Source of the DNA: Pseudonocardiaceae bacterium YIM PH 21723
Lineage (GTDB): Bacteria > Actinomycetota > Actinomycetes > Mycobacteriales > Pseudonocardiaceae
DNA length: 64,000 nucleotides
Assembly (NCBI GenBank): GCA_003600225.1
Contig: QZFT01000017.1
Location: 82,864 to 146,863, forward strand
Direction of reading: 5' to 3'
Shown: positions 47,132-55,301 of the stretch, one piece after another
Position numbering within the stretch: position 1 is the stretch's first letter
How the letters are laid out: every line of letters begins with the position of its first letter
Made by a program: the position numbers and the translations under genes
The notes under the pieces: generated by a model
Told to the model about the DNA's origin: nothing
Database searches by the model: none
What the model saw: only the letters and a program-made list of their open reading frames with translations

Positions 47132-47132
47132 G

Positions 47133-47948
47133 ATGAACCACCTGATGCGCGCGCTGGCCCCGATCACCGAGGCCGGCTGGAAAGAGATCGACTCCGAGGC
47201 CAAGGAACGACTGAACACCCACCTGGCCGCCCGGCGGCTGGTGGACGTCTCCGGGCCGCACGGCTGGACCTACTCCGCGACCGAGCTGGGCCGCACCGTG
47301 AAGCTCAAGAAGAGCCCGTTGCCGGACGGGCAGAAAGAGGCGCAGGTCAGACAGCGCCGGGTGCTGCCCCTCGCCGAGGTCCGGGTACCGTTCGCCGTCT
47401 CCCGCGAGGAGCTGGACGACGCCGAGCGAGGCGCCGACGACCTGGAGTTCGAGGACCTGGACCGCGCCGCGAAGCGGATCTCGCTGATCGAGAACCGCGC
47501 GGTGTTCCACGGCTGGGCCGAGGCCGGCATGACCGGCATCACCGACACCTGCCCGTACGACAAGGCCACGCTCGGCGACGACGCTGAGGCGTATCCCGGA
47601 GTGATCACCAAGGCGGTGGACACACTGCGCCGCGCGGGCATCGCCGGGCCGTACGGGCTGGCGATCGGGCCGACCGGCTACACCCGCATCGTGGAGAGCA
47701 CCGAGCAGGGCGAGCTGGTCTTCGATCACCTGCAGCACATCCTGGACGGAGGCAAGATAGTCAGGGCGGCCGGACTGGAGGGCGCCGTGGTGCTGAGCCT
47801 GGGCGGGGGTGACTTCGTGCTGGACGTCGGTCAGGATCTGTCCGTCGGCTACAGCCACCACGACTCGGAGACCGTGACCCTGTACCTGGAGGAGAGCTTC
47901 AGCTTCCGGGTGACGGAACCGGACGCCGCGATCACCCTCAATCCCTGA
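47133..47948 (+). CDS. Family 1 encapsulin shell protein
   Basis: The 271-residue protein forms an HK97-fold nanocompartment. Typical segments are NHLMRALAPITEAGWKEIDSEAKERLNTHLAARRLVDVSGPHGW, VPFAVSREELDDAERGADDLEFEDLDRAAKRISLIENRAVFHGW and the C-terminal GYSHHDSETVTLYLEESFSFRV. It starts one base after the hemerythrin stop. The cargo peptide on that protein fits the interior binding site, so this is a dedicated hemerythrin encapsulin. Confidence 0.96.
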   Translation: MNHLMRALAPITEAGWKEIDSEAKERLNTHLAARRLVDVSGPHGWTYSATELGRTVKLKKSPLPDGQKEAQVRQRRVLPLAEVRVPFAVSREELDDAERGADDLEFEDLDRAAKRISLIENRAVFHGWAEAGMTGITDTCPYDKATLGDDAEAYPGVITKAVDTLRRAGIAGPYGLAIGPTGYTRIVESTEQGELVFDHLQHILDGGKIVRAAGLEGAVVLSLGGGDFVLDVGQDLSVGYSHHDSETVTLYLEESFSFRVTEPDAAITLNP

Positions 47949-47963
47949 CGACAGGAGTACGCA

Positions 47964-49328
47964 GTGGCCATCGCTACGGTCAACCCGGCGACCGGAGAAC
48001 AGATCAGGGAGTTCGCCGCCCTGACCGCCGACCAGCTGGAGCAGAAGGTCCGGCTGGCGGCGGAGACGTTCCCGGTCTACCGGCGGACCTCGTTCGCCGA
48101 CCGGGCACGACTGCTGCACCGGACCGCCGACATCCTGGAGGCGGAGGCGTCGGAGCTGGCCGAGCTGGCCACCCTGGAGATGGGTAAGACCCACGCGGCG
48201 GCGATCGCCGAGGTGAAGAAGTCCGCCGCGGGCTGTCGCTGGTACGCCGACCACGGCGCGGAGATGCTCGCCGACGAGTCGTGGCCGGTGGACGGCGCGC
48301 GGGTCTTCACCCGGTATGAGCCACTGGGGCCGGTGCTGGCCGTGATGCCGTGGAACTTCCCGTATTGGCAGGTCTTCCGGTTCGCCGCACCGGCCCTGAT
48401 GGCGGGCAATGTGGGCCTGTTGAAGCACGCGTCCTCGGTGCCGCAGGTGGCACTGAAGATCGAGGAGGTGCTGCACCGCGCCGGGTTCGCCGAGGGCGTG
48501 TTCCAGACGCTGCTGATCCCGTCCTCGGCGGTCGAGGGCCTGATCGGCGACGATCGGGTCCGCGCCGTGACGCTGACCGGCAGCGAGCCGGCCGGCCGGC
48601 AGGTGGGCGCGGCCGCGGGGCAGAACATCAAGACCAGCGTGCTGGAGCTCGGCGGCAGCGACGCGTTCATCGTGCTGCCGTCGGCGGACCTGGACAAGGC
48701 CGTGCAGGCGGGCGTGCAGTCCCGGACGCTGAACAACGGGCAGTCCTGCATCAACGCCAAGCGGTTCATCCTGCACGCCGACATCGCGGACGAGTTCCTG
48801 AGCAGATTCGTCGAGCGGATGGCGGGCCTGACCATCGGTGACCCGATGGCGGCGGACACCGACCTGGGTCCGCTGTCCTCGGCCGCCGCCCTCGACGAGG
48901 TGCACCAGCAGGTCACCGCCACCGTGGAGGCCGGCGCCACGCTGCTCACCGGCGGCAAGCCGCTGGGCGGGCCGGGCAACTACTACCCGGCGACGGTGCT
49001 GACGGACATTCCCGAGGGCTCCCCCGGTCATGTGGAGGAGATCTTCGGACCGGTCGCCGTGGTCTGGCGGGCGGCGGACATCGACGAGGCGATCCGGATC
49101 GCGAACGACTCCACGCTCGGCCTCGGCGGCAGCGCGTGGACCACGGATCCGGCCGAGCAGGAGCGGATCGTGTCCGAGGTGGACACCGGGATGATGACCA
49201 TCAACGGCTTCACCCAGTCCACCCCGGAGGTCCCGTTCGGCGGGACGAAGAACTCGGGCTACGGCCGGGAGCTCGCCACCTTCGGCCAGCGCAGCTTCAC
49301 CAACCCGAAGACCGTCTGGATCAGCTGA
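47964..49328 (+). CDS. NAD(P)-dependent aldehyde dehydrogenase (succinate-semialdehyde dehydrogenase-like)
   Basis: This 454-residue ALDH-superfamily enzyme has PWNFPYWQVFRFAAPALMAGN, the cofactor-binding LTGSEPAGRQVGAAAGQ, the catalytic Glu in LELGGSD and the catalytic Cys in NNGQSCINAKRF. It resembles GabD-type succinate-semialdehyde dehydrogenases, but substrate assignment is tentative. GTG start at 47964 after AGGAG, 15 bases after the encapsulin gene, so it is in the same operon. No cargo peptide is seen at its C-terminus (PKTVWIS), so it is probably cytosolic. Confidence 0.92.
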   Translation: MAIATVNPATGEQIREFAALTADQLEQKVRLAAETFPVYRRTSFADRARLLHRTADILEAEASELAELATLEMGKTHAAAIAEVKKSAAGCRWYADHGAEMLADESWPVDGARVFTRYEPLGPVLAVMPWNFPYWQVFRFAAPALMAGNVGLLKHASSVPQVALKIEEVLHRAGFAEGVFQTLLIPSSAVEGLIGDDRVRAVTLTGSEPAGRQVGAAAGQNIKTSVLELGGSDAFIVLPSADLDKAVQAGVQSRTLNNGQSCINAKRFILHADIADEFLSRFVERMAGLTIGDPMAADTDLGPLSSAAALDEVHQQVTATVEAGATLLTGGKPLGGPGNYYPATVLTDIPEGSPGHVEEIFGPVAVVWRAADIDEAIRIANDSTLGLGGSAWTTDPAEQERIVSEVDTGMMTINGFTQSTPEVPFGGTKNSGYGRELATFGQRSFTNPKTVWIS

Positions 49329-49336
49329 TCACGCCA

Positions 49337-49380
49337 CGAAGTTGACGAGGTTCGGGCTTGCCCGAACCTCGTCAACTTCG
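49337..49380. terminator. Dispersed palindrome, copy 6 (perfect 20-bp stem), between convergent genes
   Basis: The arms 49337-49356 and 49361-49380 are exact complements over 20 bases, with core GAAGTTGACGAGGTTCGGG (GAGG in place of GATG in both arms, a compensated change) and loop CTTG. It lies between the aldehyde dehydrogenase and the Lys-rich peptide gene. The compensated change shows that pairing, not sequence, is kept. Confidence 0.82.
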
Positions 49381-49391
49381 GAGAAGACAGC

Positions 49392-49628
49392 TCAGCCGCG
49401 GAGGGAGAAGCCGATCAGGCCCAGCGCCGCGGCGGCGATACCGCCCAGCAGGACGCGACCCTTGGTGCTGGAGCTGAATCCGCGGACGGCCTTGGTGGTC
49501 TTCTTCGTAGCCTTCCGGCTGCGCTTCGTGGCCTTCTTCAGCGCCTTCCGGGTGTCCTTGCGCAGCGCGGCGGTCAGTTCGTCACGGCGCGCGGCGACTC
49601 CGTTCAACGTGGTCGTGGCGGTACCCAT
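49392..49628 (-). CDS. Small Lys/Arg-rich protein with C-terminal membrane segment
   Basis: A 78-residue protein: MGTATTTLNGVAARRDELTA, then a histone-H1-like stretch of K/R/T/A (LRKDTRKALKKATKRSRKATKK), and a final hydrophobic segment (VLLGGIAAAALGLIGFSL). It could tether DNA or polyanions to the membrane; I know no named family. The start follows GGAGGG. The candidate SigB/SigF-type promoter at 49665-49691 suggests stress induction. Confidence 0.75.
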   Translation of the reverse strand: MGTATTTLNGVAARRDELTAALRKDTRKALKKATKRSRKATKKTTKAVRGFSSSTKGRVLLGGIAAAALGLIGFSLRG

Positions 49629-49664
49629 GATGGTGATCCCTCCGTCGGATGCGATAACTGTGGG

Positions 49665-49691
49665 TTACCCCCATTCACGCCCGGTCCAAAC
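49665..49691 (-). promoter_or_regulatory. SigB/SigF-like promoter of the Lys-rich peptide gene
   Basis: On the minus strand GTTT (49691-49688) and GGGTAA (49670-49665) are 17 bases apart. The -35 lies inside the end of the AI-2E-type gene. It is 37 bases before the start at 49628. Confidence 0.5.
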
Positions 49692-50850
49692 GTGGGAACA
49701 CCACCTCTCGCAGGATCAGCAGGATCGCGGCGGCGATCGGGATGGCCACCAGCGCGCCGATCACGCCGAGTAACGCCCCGCCGAGCAGCGCCGCGACCAC
49801 GGTGACCAACGCGGGCACCTGGACCACCCGGCTGATCACCCGTGGCACCAGAACGTAGTCCTCCAGGACCTGATAGCCCACGAAGAACACGATGGTCGCC
49901 ACGCCGAGTGGCACCGAGCTGCCGAACACCACCAGGCTGACGATGGCCGCGCTGAGCGTGGCACCGACCACCGGGATCAGATCCAGCAACCCGACGGTGA
50001 CCGCCAGCAGCAGGGCGCCGGAGATGCCCAGGCTGATCAGCCAGAGGAACGTCACGCTGCCGGCGATCACCGCGATGATCAGCGTGCCGAGCACATAGCC
50101 GCCCACCTTGGCGAAGATCTCGTCGCCGATCAGGATCGCCCTCGGGCGGCGGGAATGCGGCACCAGCCGGTAGAGGCCCCGCCGGATGCGCGGCAGGTCG
50201 GCCAGGAAGTAGATGGTCAGCACCGTGCCCACCAGGACCTGACCGAGTACCCCCAGCACCGCCTCACCCGCACCCAGCGCGCCCTCCATCAGCGCGCCGC
50301 CGTCCAGCAGCCGGTGCAGGTGCTGTTCCAGGTCCAGCCGGTCACTCCACCGCGCGAGCGAGCCGTTGGTCTCGTGCAGCCGGCGCAGGTGCTCCGGCAG
50401 CGCATCGGCGAACGCGGCCGCCTGCCCGGCGATCACCGGAATGGCCGCGGCGAGGAACACCCCGAGCAGGCCCAGTCCCACGGCGAACACGCTGCTGACC
50501 GCGAGCCAGCGCGGGAACCGCCTGCCGACGAGCCAGGAGACCATCGGCTCCAGGCCGATGGCGATGAACCAGGCCAGGCCGATCAGCACCAGCATGTCCT
50601 TGGCCGTGATCAACAGCTGCAGGGCCAGGTAGGTGGTCGCCACTCCGGCGGCACCGAGCATCCCGATGAAGTACGGTGAACGGTGGTTGAGCGGCTTTCC
50701 CGGCCTGCCCAACGGCCGCTGCGGGGTACTGATCTCGGCGGCCACCGCCTCCGCCGCGGCCACCGGACCCTCCGCCTTTTCCGAATGTGGTTGGGCCACC
50801 AACTCATGGTGCCCCGCGGCATCGTCGCCGTCGTGTGCGGACTCGGTCAT
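49675..50850 (-). CDS. AI-2E family transporter (PerM-like)
   Basis: This 391-residue membrane protein has a long acidic N-terminal tail (about 60 residues), then seven or eight helices including LVLIGLAWFIAIGLEPMVSWL, VLGVLGQVLVGTVLTIYFLADLPRIRRG and LGISGALLLAVTVGLLDLIPVVGATLSAAIVSLV, the PerM/YhhT signature with D-L-I-P. Family members export small molecules or act as Na+/H+ antiporters; AI-2 transport is not implied here. The ATG at 50850 follows an in-frame GTG. Divergent from the DUF6292 gene. Confidence 0.88.
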   Translation of the reverse strand: MTESAHDGDDAAGHHELVAQPHSEKAEGPVAAAEAVAAEISTPQRPLGRPGKPLNHRSPYFIGMLGAAGVATTYLALQLLITAKDMLVLIGLAWFIAIGLEPMVSWLVGRRFPRWLAVSSVFAVGLGLLGVFLAAAIPVIAGQAAAFADALPEHLRRLHETNGSLARWSDRLDLEQHLHRLLDGGALMEGALGAGEAVLGVLGQVLVGTVLTIYFLADLPRIRRGLYRLVPHSRRPRAILIGDEIFAKVGGYVLGTLIIAVIAGSVTFLWLISLGISGALLLAVTVGLLDLIPVVGATLSAAIVSLVVFGSSVPLGVATIVFFVGYQVLEDYVLVPRVISRVVQVPALVTVVAALLGGALLGVIGALVAIPIAAAILLILREVVFPRLDRA

Positions 50851-50892
50851 CACATGCACAACTACCCCGGGATCGCGATACCGACACCCGTG

Positions 50893-50917
50893 GTTTCGCG
50901 CCTGGCTCCTGGGGTAG
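50893..50917 (+). promoter_or_regulatory. SigB/SigF-like promoter of the DUF6292 gene
   Basis: GTTT (50893-50896) and GGGTAG (50912-50917) are 15 bases apart, in the 111-base divergent gap, 45 bases before the ATG at 50962. A weaker GTGT-N16-GGGTAG faces the AI-2E-type gene in the same gap. Confidence 0.6.
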
Positions 50918-50961
50918 CCGAGTAAGCCGCCACTGTGGCGGCTGACGAAAGGTGCTCGTCG

Positions 50962-51384
50962 ATGACCACAGTCCAGAACATCTCCGAACAACACGCCGCC
51001 CTGACCGCCCTGCGTACCTATCTGGTCACCGTCGCCGAGGCGGTGGGGGTCGGTTCCGAGGCGCACACCGTCGACCAGGACTCCCCGGTCTCCGCCTACC
51101 TGGCGCTCGACTCCCGGTTGACCAGCCATCCCGATCGCGATCTGGCCCTGCTGTGGGACGAGGAGAGCGGCTGGTCTGCAGCCGTGGAGAACCGCGCGGA
51201 AGGCGACCTGATCACCGTGTCCTACCTGGGCGGATCCACCGTGGTCCCGCCGGCCCAGCGGGTCGCCCGCTTCGTCCAGGAACTGTCCGGGCTGCCGGTC
51301 CGCAGCTGCTCGGCCCGTCCGCGGCTGCGGGCGGCCAGCACCGAGGAGGCCTTGCGGCAGCTGATGACCCGCCACCGGCGTTGA
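50962..51384 (+). CDS. DUF6292 family protein
   Basis: A 140-residue soluble protein starting MTTVQNISEQHAALTALRTYLVTVAEAVGVG, with DRDLALLWDEESGWSAAVE and a Pro/Arg-rich C-terminal part. It resembles actinobacterial DUF6292 proteins of unknown function that occur with stress genes. ATG at 50962 after AAAGG. The ATG at 50935 would add nine residues and leave less room for the promoter. Likely SigB/SigF-dependent expression. Confidence 0.78.
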   Translation: MTTVQNISEQHAALTALRTYLVTVAEAVGVGSEAHTVDQDSPVSAYLALDSRLTSHPDRDLALLWDEESGWSAAVENRAEGDLITVSYLGGSTVVPPAQRVARFVQELSGLPVRSCSARPRLRAASTEEALRQLMTRHRR

Positions 51385-51437
51385 CCACGCACGAAACCGC
51401 CCGCCGGCGAACAGTCGCAGGCGGGCGGAGTCGCGGG

Positions 51438-51623
51438 TCAGACAGGCTGGGGGCTGCTCGTGACCAGGTCGGAGTACTTCCGGCAGAGCCGCCGGTAGAG
51501 GGCGCGACCGGCCGGGCTGGTGCTCCGGCCACGGGCCAGCAGCCTGGTGATGGCCGGGACCAGGTCCGCTCGCCGGTCGGGGTGGTCATCGAGGCCGTCG
51601 AGTAGGCGCTCCACCTGGTTCAT
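51438..51623 (-). CDS. Small soluble protein of unknown function (61 residues)
   Basis: MNQVERLLDGLDDHPDRRADLVPAITRLLARGRSTSPAGRALYRRLCRKYSDLVTSSPQPV is helical and basic toward its end. I recognise no family. A strong ribosome site (GGAGG, 4 bases before the ATG) and a candidate stress promoter at 51679-51704 support a real gene. It converges on the DUF6292 gene. Confidence 0.68.
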   Translation of the reverse strand: MNQVERLLDGLDDHPDRRADLVPAITRLLARGRSTSPAGRALYRRLCRKYSDLVTSSPQPV

Positions 51624-51678
51624 GACTCCTCCAGAGAATTCGTCGGCAGGGCAGGTGACGCACTGCGTCCCGCATGGG

Positions 51679-51704
51679 ATAACCGGCGGCGTCGCGCGAT
51701 AAAC
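51679..51704 (-). promoter_or_regulatory. SigB/SigF-like promoter of the 61-residue protein gene
   Basis: On the minus strand GTTT (51704-51701) and GGTTAT (51684-51679) are 16 bases apart, close to the SigF consensus with one difference in the -10. It lies 56 bases before the start at 51623. Confidence 0.5.
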
Positions 51705-51781
51705 GAAAAGCCGGTCGCTACGAGAATCCTCGACAGAAGTCGTCCGCCGACTTCTGGATCCACCAGGTACGACCGTGCCTG

Positions 51782-51806
51782 GTTTGAAGTCCCGATCTCC
51801 GGGTAT
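51782..51806 (+). promoter_or_regulatory. SigB/SigF promoter (consensus match) of the STAS gene
   Basis: GTTT (51782-51785), 15 bases, then GGGTAT (51801-51806): an exact match to the GTTT-N15-GGGTAT type. It lies 36 bases before the ATG of the anti-anti-sigma factor, as expected when a stress sigma factor controls its own regulators. Confidence 0.75.
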
Positions 51807-51841
51807 GCCTGGGGGAAATCCGAGGCTAGGAGAGGCCGATC

Positions 51842-52144
51842 ATGTCGCACGCGCAACACACCGGCGATGTCCTGGTGAGCTTGAACGGCGAGGTCGACCT
51901 CGCGACCGCGGCGGGATTCGGCCGCCGGCTGGACAGCGCCCTCGCCGAGGCCGACGACCGGCTCCTGGTGGATCTCAGCGCGGTGCACTTCCTCAACTCC
52001 AGTGGCCTGGCCGAGCTGGTGCGGGTACACAAGGCGGCCGCCGACCAGGGCACGCGCATGGTGCTGGTGAGCCCGTCCGCACAGGTCAGCCGGGTACTGG
52101 AGATCACTGGCCTGGCAGCGGAACTGCTGATCGACCACGGCTGA
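51842..52144 (+). CDS. STAS-domain anti-sigma factor antagonist (RsbV/SpoIIAA-like)
   Basis: A 100-residue STAS protein (VLVSLNGEVDLATAAGFGRRLDSALAEADDRLLVDLSAVHFLNSSGLAELV). In relatives a Ser after D in D-S-S-G is phosphorylated by an anti-sigma kinase; here it reads N52-S53-S54-G, so the Asp is replaced by Asn, but the Ser is kept. Unphosphorylated protein would free a stress sigma factor by binding the kinase. ATG after AGGAG. Its stop overlaps the convergent RsbW-like gene by 41 bases. Confidence 0.92.
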   Translation: MSHAQHTGDVLVSLNGEVDLATAAGFGRRLDSALAEADDRLLVDLSAVHFLNSSGLAELVRVHKAAADQGTRMVLVSPSAQVSRVLEITGLAAELLIDHG

Positions 52145-52517
52145 GCTCCGCCCAGACCACCTTGCCGGTCTCGTGGATCCGCTGGTCCCAGCGCGCCGCA
52201 CAGGTGCCGATGATGTGCATCCCCCGGCCACCCTCCAGATCGGGGGTGCGTACCCGCGCGGGGACGGTCGAGCCGTCGTGCACCTCGATGAGCAGCACAC
52301 CCGGGTCCAGGCACAGCCGCACCCGGAACGGCCCGCGGGCGTGGCGTAACGCGTTGCTCGCGAGTTCGTCCAGGACCAGCAACGCGTCCTGCCGCCACTC
52401 GGGGTCCTCTGCGGCGAGGATCTGCTCGAACCAGCGCCGGACGTCGGACAGTTCGTCCAGCCGGCCGCCCAGTTCCCGTTCGTGAATGGGGCGAGCCGTG
52501 TCATACAGGCTGGTCAC
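52104..52517 (-). CDS. RsbW-like anti-sigma/serine kinase ATP-binding protein
   Basis: The 137-residue GHKL ATPase has the N-box ELASNALRHA (E51, N55, H59) and the G-box GGRGMHIIG, typical of SpoIIAB/RsbW-type kinases and their Streptomyces relatives. It may bind a sigma factor or phosphorylate the STAS protein encoded convergently next to it. GTG at 52517 after AAGGGGCGG. A long open frame that runs further upstream over the glycosyltransferase gene is rejected. Confidence 0.88.
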   Translation of the reverse strand: MTSLYDTARPIHERELGGRLDELSDVRRWFEQILAAEDPEWRQDALLVLDELASNALRHARGPFRVRLCLDPGVLLIEVHDGSTVPARVRTPDLEGGRGMHIIGTCAARWDQRIHETGKVVWAELSRGRSAVPLPGQ

Positions 52518-52558
52518 GCGCCGCCCCTTCCGGTTGTGGACTACTCCCTCGGCCCGGG

Positions 52559-52583
52559 TTACCCGGCCGATGAACCGTTCAAC
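52559..52583 (-). promoter_or_regulatory. SigB/SigF-like promoter of the RsbW-like gene
   Basis: On the minus strand GTTG (52583-52580) and GGGTAA (52564-52559) are 15 bases apart, one mismatch from consensus in each box. It lies 41 bases before the GTG at 52517. Confidence 0.45.
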
Positions 52584-52591
52584 CGGTGATT

Positions 52592-53707
52592 TCAGCCGCG
52601 TTCGGCGATGACCTGCTCGTAGACCCGGACCGTTTCCAGCGCGGCGCGGTCCCAGCCGTACCGGGCCTGGGCACGCAGCTGACCGGACACGCCGAGGGCC
52701 TGCGCGTTGAACGGCTGACGCATCAGGGTGCGCAGCGCGGAGGCCACGGCGATCGGGGCACGCGGCGGTACCAGCAGGCCGGTGACGCCCTGTACGACCG
52801 TGTCGGTCAGCGCGCCGACCGAGGTGCCGACGACCGGCAGCCCGCAGGCCATGGCGCCCATCGCGACCTGGCCGTACGGGTCCTGCCACGGCGTGCACAG
52901 CGCGACGTCGGCCGAGGCGAACAACCCGGGCAGCGCGGTGCGCGGCACGCGACCGACGAGGGTCACCCGGTCCGCCACCCCGCACTGCCGGGCGTGCTCC
53001 CGCAGCCGCTGCGCCTCCAGATCCGTGGCCAGCTGCGCGGGCGGCGGTCCCCCGGCGATGACCAGCCGGGCGCCCGGCACCTTGACCAGGGCCTCGATCG
53101 ACGTCTCCAGGCCACCCTGGGGTCGCAGGTCCCCGACGGCGACCAGCCGCCGCAGACCCTCGCTCGGCTCCGGGGTGACCGTGGTGTCGAACAGGCCGAG
53201 GTCGACGGCGAACGGCACCACGGCGACCTTGTTGCGGGGCACCCCCAGCCGGAACACCTCCTGCCGGACCGCCGAGCAGGGCACGATCAGCTTGTCGACC
53301 TCGTCGCCGAGCGCGAGGTCGGACGGGCCGTCCAAGGCCTGCACCAGGGGAACGCCGGCCGGCCGCACCACGTCCGCGGCGGCGCGGCCACCGAGCCGGC
53401 ACTGTGCGTGCACGATGTCCGGCCGTTCCCGCAGCCAGTGCTTGGCCAGCGCCGCGGCGAACTCCGCGCGGCAGGACAGCAGTTCCTCCTCCGGCACCGC
53501 GGCCTGCGGCCCGGCGGGGATCCGGACCAGGCGGACCCCGCCCTCGGTGATCTCCGTCCGCCGCTGCCGTGACCGGTCCACCCGGGCGAACACCGTCACC
53601 TGGTGGCCGGCGCGCACCAACGCCTCGGCCAGCTCGGTTCCGGTGTCCCCGCAGGGATTCCGGTTGTCCGGTGAACCGGCCTGGGCCGATACCAAGGACA
53701 CGTACAC
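52592..53707 (-). CDS. GT4-family glycosyltransferase
   Basis: A 371-residue GT-B fold enzyme. The N-terminal domain has GDTGTELAEALVRAGHQVTVF and RPDIVHAQCRLGGRA. The C-terminal domain has the donor-binding LVAVGDLRPQGGLETSIEAL, LVGRVPRTALPGLFASADVALCTPWQDPYGQVAMGAMACGLPVVGTSVGALTD (the E-x7-E position has Q instead of the first Glu). The donor sugar and acceptor are unknown. GTG at 53707 sits six bases after GGAGG. It lies next to stress genes, as do trehalose/UDP-sugar enzymes in other actinobacteria, but no such function is shown. Confidence 0.88.
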   Translation of the reverse strand: MYVSLVSAQAGSPDNRNPCGDTGTELAEALVRAGHQVTVFARVDRSRQRRTEITEGGVRLVRIPAGPQAAVPEEELLSCRAEFAAALAKHWLRERPDIVHAQCRLGGRAAADVVRPAGVPLVQALDGPSDLALGDEVDKLIVPCSAVRQEVFRLGVPRNKVAVVPFAVDLGLFDTTVTPEPSEGLRRLVAVGDLRPQGGLETSIEALVKVPGARLVIAGGPPPAQLATDLEAQRLREHARQCGVADRVTLVGRVPRTALPGLFASADVALCTPWQDPYGQVAMGAMACGLPVVGTSVGALTDTVVQGVTGLLVPPRAPIAVASALRTLMRQPFNAQALGVSGQLRAQARYGWDRAALETVRVYEQVIAERG

Positions 53708-53800
53708 GCACACCTCCCAGTGATCGCTGATCTCACGCTAATTCGGCGCTGGACCAGGCAATACCCCGGAAACGAAGCACCGTGTCGCAGAAGCGAAGCC

Positions 53801-54754
53801 TCAGCCGCGCAGGGTTTCCCCCGGGGAGTGGTGGTAGGCCCGCCGGTACGCGTCGGCGAAGTGGCCCTGATGGCGAAAACCCCAGGCCCGGGCGATGGCC
53901 ATGACGGTGCCGCCGCGCTGCGGATCCGCTTCGCGCAGTGCCCGGTGCGCGCGTTCCAGCCGCCGTTGCCGCAGGTAGGCCATCGGCGTGCAGTCCAGGT
54001 GACGGCGGAAGGCGTACTGCAGGGTCCGGACGGTGACATGCGCGGCGCCGGCGATGCGCGCGGCGGTGAGGTCCTCGGCCAGGTGTTCCTCGATGAACCC
54101 GAGCGCCCGGCGCAGCGTCGCGGCACCCGCGTCCCGGCGGTCGGCGGCGGTGGGCTCGATCAGGCCCGTGTGCGGAAACGCGTCCAGCACGCAGGCGGCC
54201 AGGTATCGGGCGGCGGCGCCCAGCAGCAGCGGATTCTCCACCACCTCGGGGTCGCCCAGGACCTGATCGCGCACGTGGCCGATCGCCTGCCGCAGCCGGT
54301 GCGCGGCGGCGGGAGTGACCGGGTGGTGGTCGAGCAGCCGCACCGGCTCCGCGGTCTCGCCGACCACGTCCTGCAGCAGGTGGGGTTCGAGCATGGTGAT
54401 CGAGTACCGGGCCTCACAGACCGTGCCGGTATACGGCCGATCCGGCGGCGCGACGGAGAACACGGTGCCGGTGCCGAAGGATTCCGCCGAGGCCCACCCG
54501 CTGACCCGGTGGTTCTCCAGCGTGCCGGACTCGAGATCGCCGATGCAGATCTTCCGCAGCGGGAAGACGTCGTAGTCCATCTCGAACGCCAGGTCCAGCC
54601 GATCGATGCTGACCCCGCCCCCGGCGATCCGGCTGATGTGCGCGTGCGGGTTCCGGGTGCTGCTGCCGATACGCATCGGCGCGTAGGAGTCGCTGAGGAA
54701 CTCCTCGGTCCGTTCCAGATCGTCACTGTCGAAGACGAGAGCCTGCACCGCCAC
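53801..54754 (-). CDS. AraC-family transcriptional regulator
   Basis: This 317-residue protein has an N-terminal ligand/AraC-binding-like domain (residues 1-200, with the small segment MDYDVFPLRKICIGDLESGTLE) and a C-terminal double HTH of the AraC type: ALGFIEEHLAEDLTAARIAGAAHVTVRTLQYAFRRHLDCTPMAYLRQRRLERAHRAL then WGFRHQGHFADAYRRAYHHSPGETLRG. The ligand and targets are unknown. GTG at 54754, with GTG at 54748 (five bases after AAGGGG) as an alternative. It is divergent from the second RsbW-like gene. Confidence 0.9.
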   Translation of the reverse strand: MAVQALVFDSDDLERTEEFLSDSYAPMRIGSSTRNPHAHISRIAGGGVSIDRLDLAFEMDYDVFPLRKICIGDLESGTLENHRVSGWASAESFGTGTVFSVAPPDRPYTGTVCEARYSITMLEPHLLQDVVGETAEPVRLLDHHPVTPAAAHRLRQAIGHVRDQVLGDPEVVENPLLLGAAARYLAACVLDAFPHTGLIEPTAADRRDAGAATLRRALGFIEEHLAEDLTAARIAGAAHVTVRTLQYAFRRHLDCTPMAYLRQRRLERAHRALREADPQRGGTVMAIARAWGFRHQGHFADAYRRAYHHSPGETLRG

Positions 54755-54905
54755 CCCTTCAAGCCTTGCGTCGCTTGCGGCAGCCTCGTCTTGACTGATT
54801 CGCTCATTCTATCCGACGGAATTCCGGCGGATACTCCGGATGGACTGTGGGTATCCCCCGGTCACCAAGGACCGAGATTGATATTCGACGGGAGGGAAAT
54901 TCGTC

Positions 54906-55301
54906 ATGTTGGATATCGAACGCTCTGGCACGGAGTATTCGCGAACGCTGACGGGTGACCTGTCGGAACTGAGCACCGTACGCGCCTGGATCGGCACAAT
55001 TCTGGGCGAGCTGGAGGAATCCCGTCGCGAGGATGTCCTCCTGGTCGTCGACGAGTTGGTGAGCAACGTCCTCCAGCACGCGCGCGGCCCTGCCCGGCTC
55101 CGCCTGTGTCTCCGGAACACCACCCTGCGAGTCGAGGTCCGGGATGGTTCCCGCACGCCTGCCCGCCTCCGGCCACCCGATCTCACCGGCGGCCGCGGCA
55201 TGCACATCGTGAGCGCGTGCACCTCGACCTGGGGGCAGGAGTTCGTTCCCGGGGGAAAGATCGTCTGGGCGGAATTTCCCACGATGTGTGAAACCACGTA
55301 G
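54906..55301 (+). CDS. Second RsbW-like ATP-binding protein
   Basis: The 131-residue GHKL protein is related to the one at 52104-52517: N-box ELVSNVLQHARG (E50, N54, H58), then RLRLCLRNTTLRVEVRDGS and GGRGMHIVSACTSTWG. It likely binds a sigma factor or anti-sigma partner. The ATG at 54906 follows GGGAGG. A GGGTAT -10 lies at 54849-54854 without a good -35, so stress control is possible but weaker here. Two paralogous kinases flanking one STAS gene suggest branched partner switching. Confidence 0.85.
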   Translation: MLDIERSGTEYSRTLTGDLSELSTVRAWIGTILGELEESRREDVLLVVDELVSNVLQHARGPARLRLCLRNTTLRVEVRDGSRTPARLRPPDLTGGRGMHIVSACTSTWGQEFVPGGKIVWAEFPTMCETT

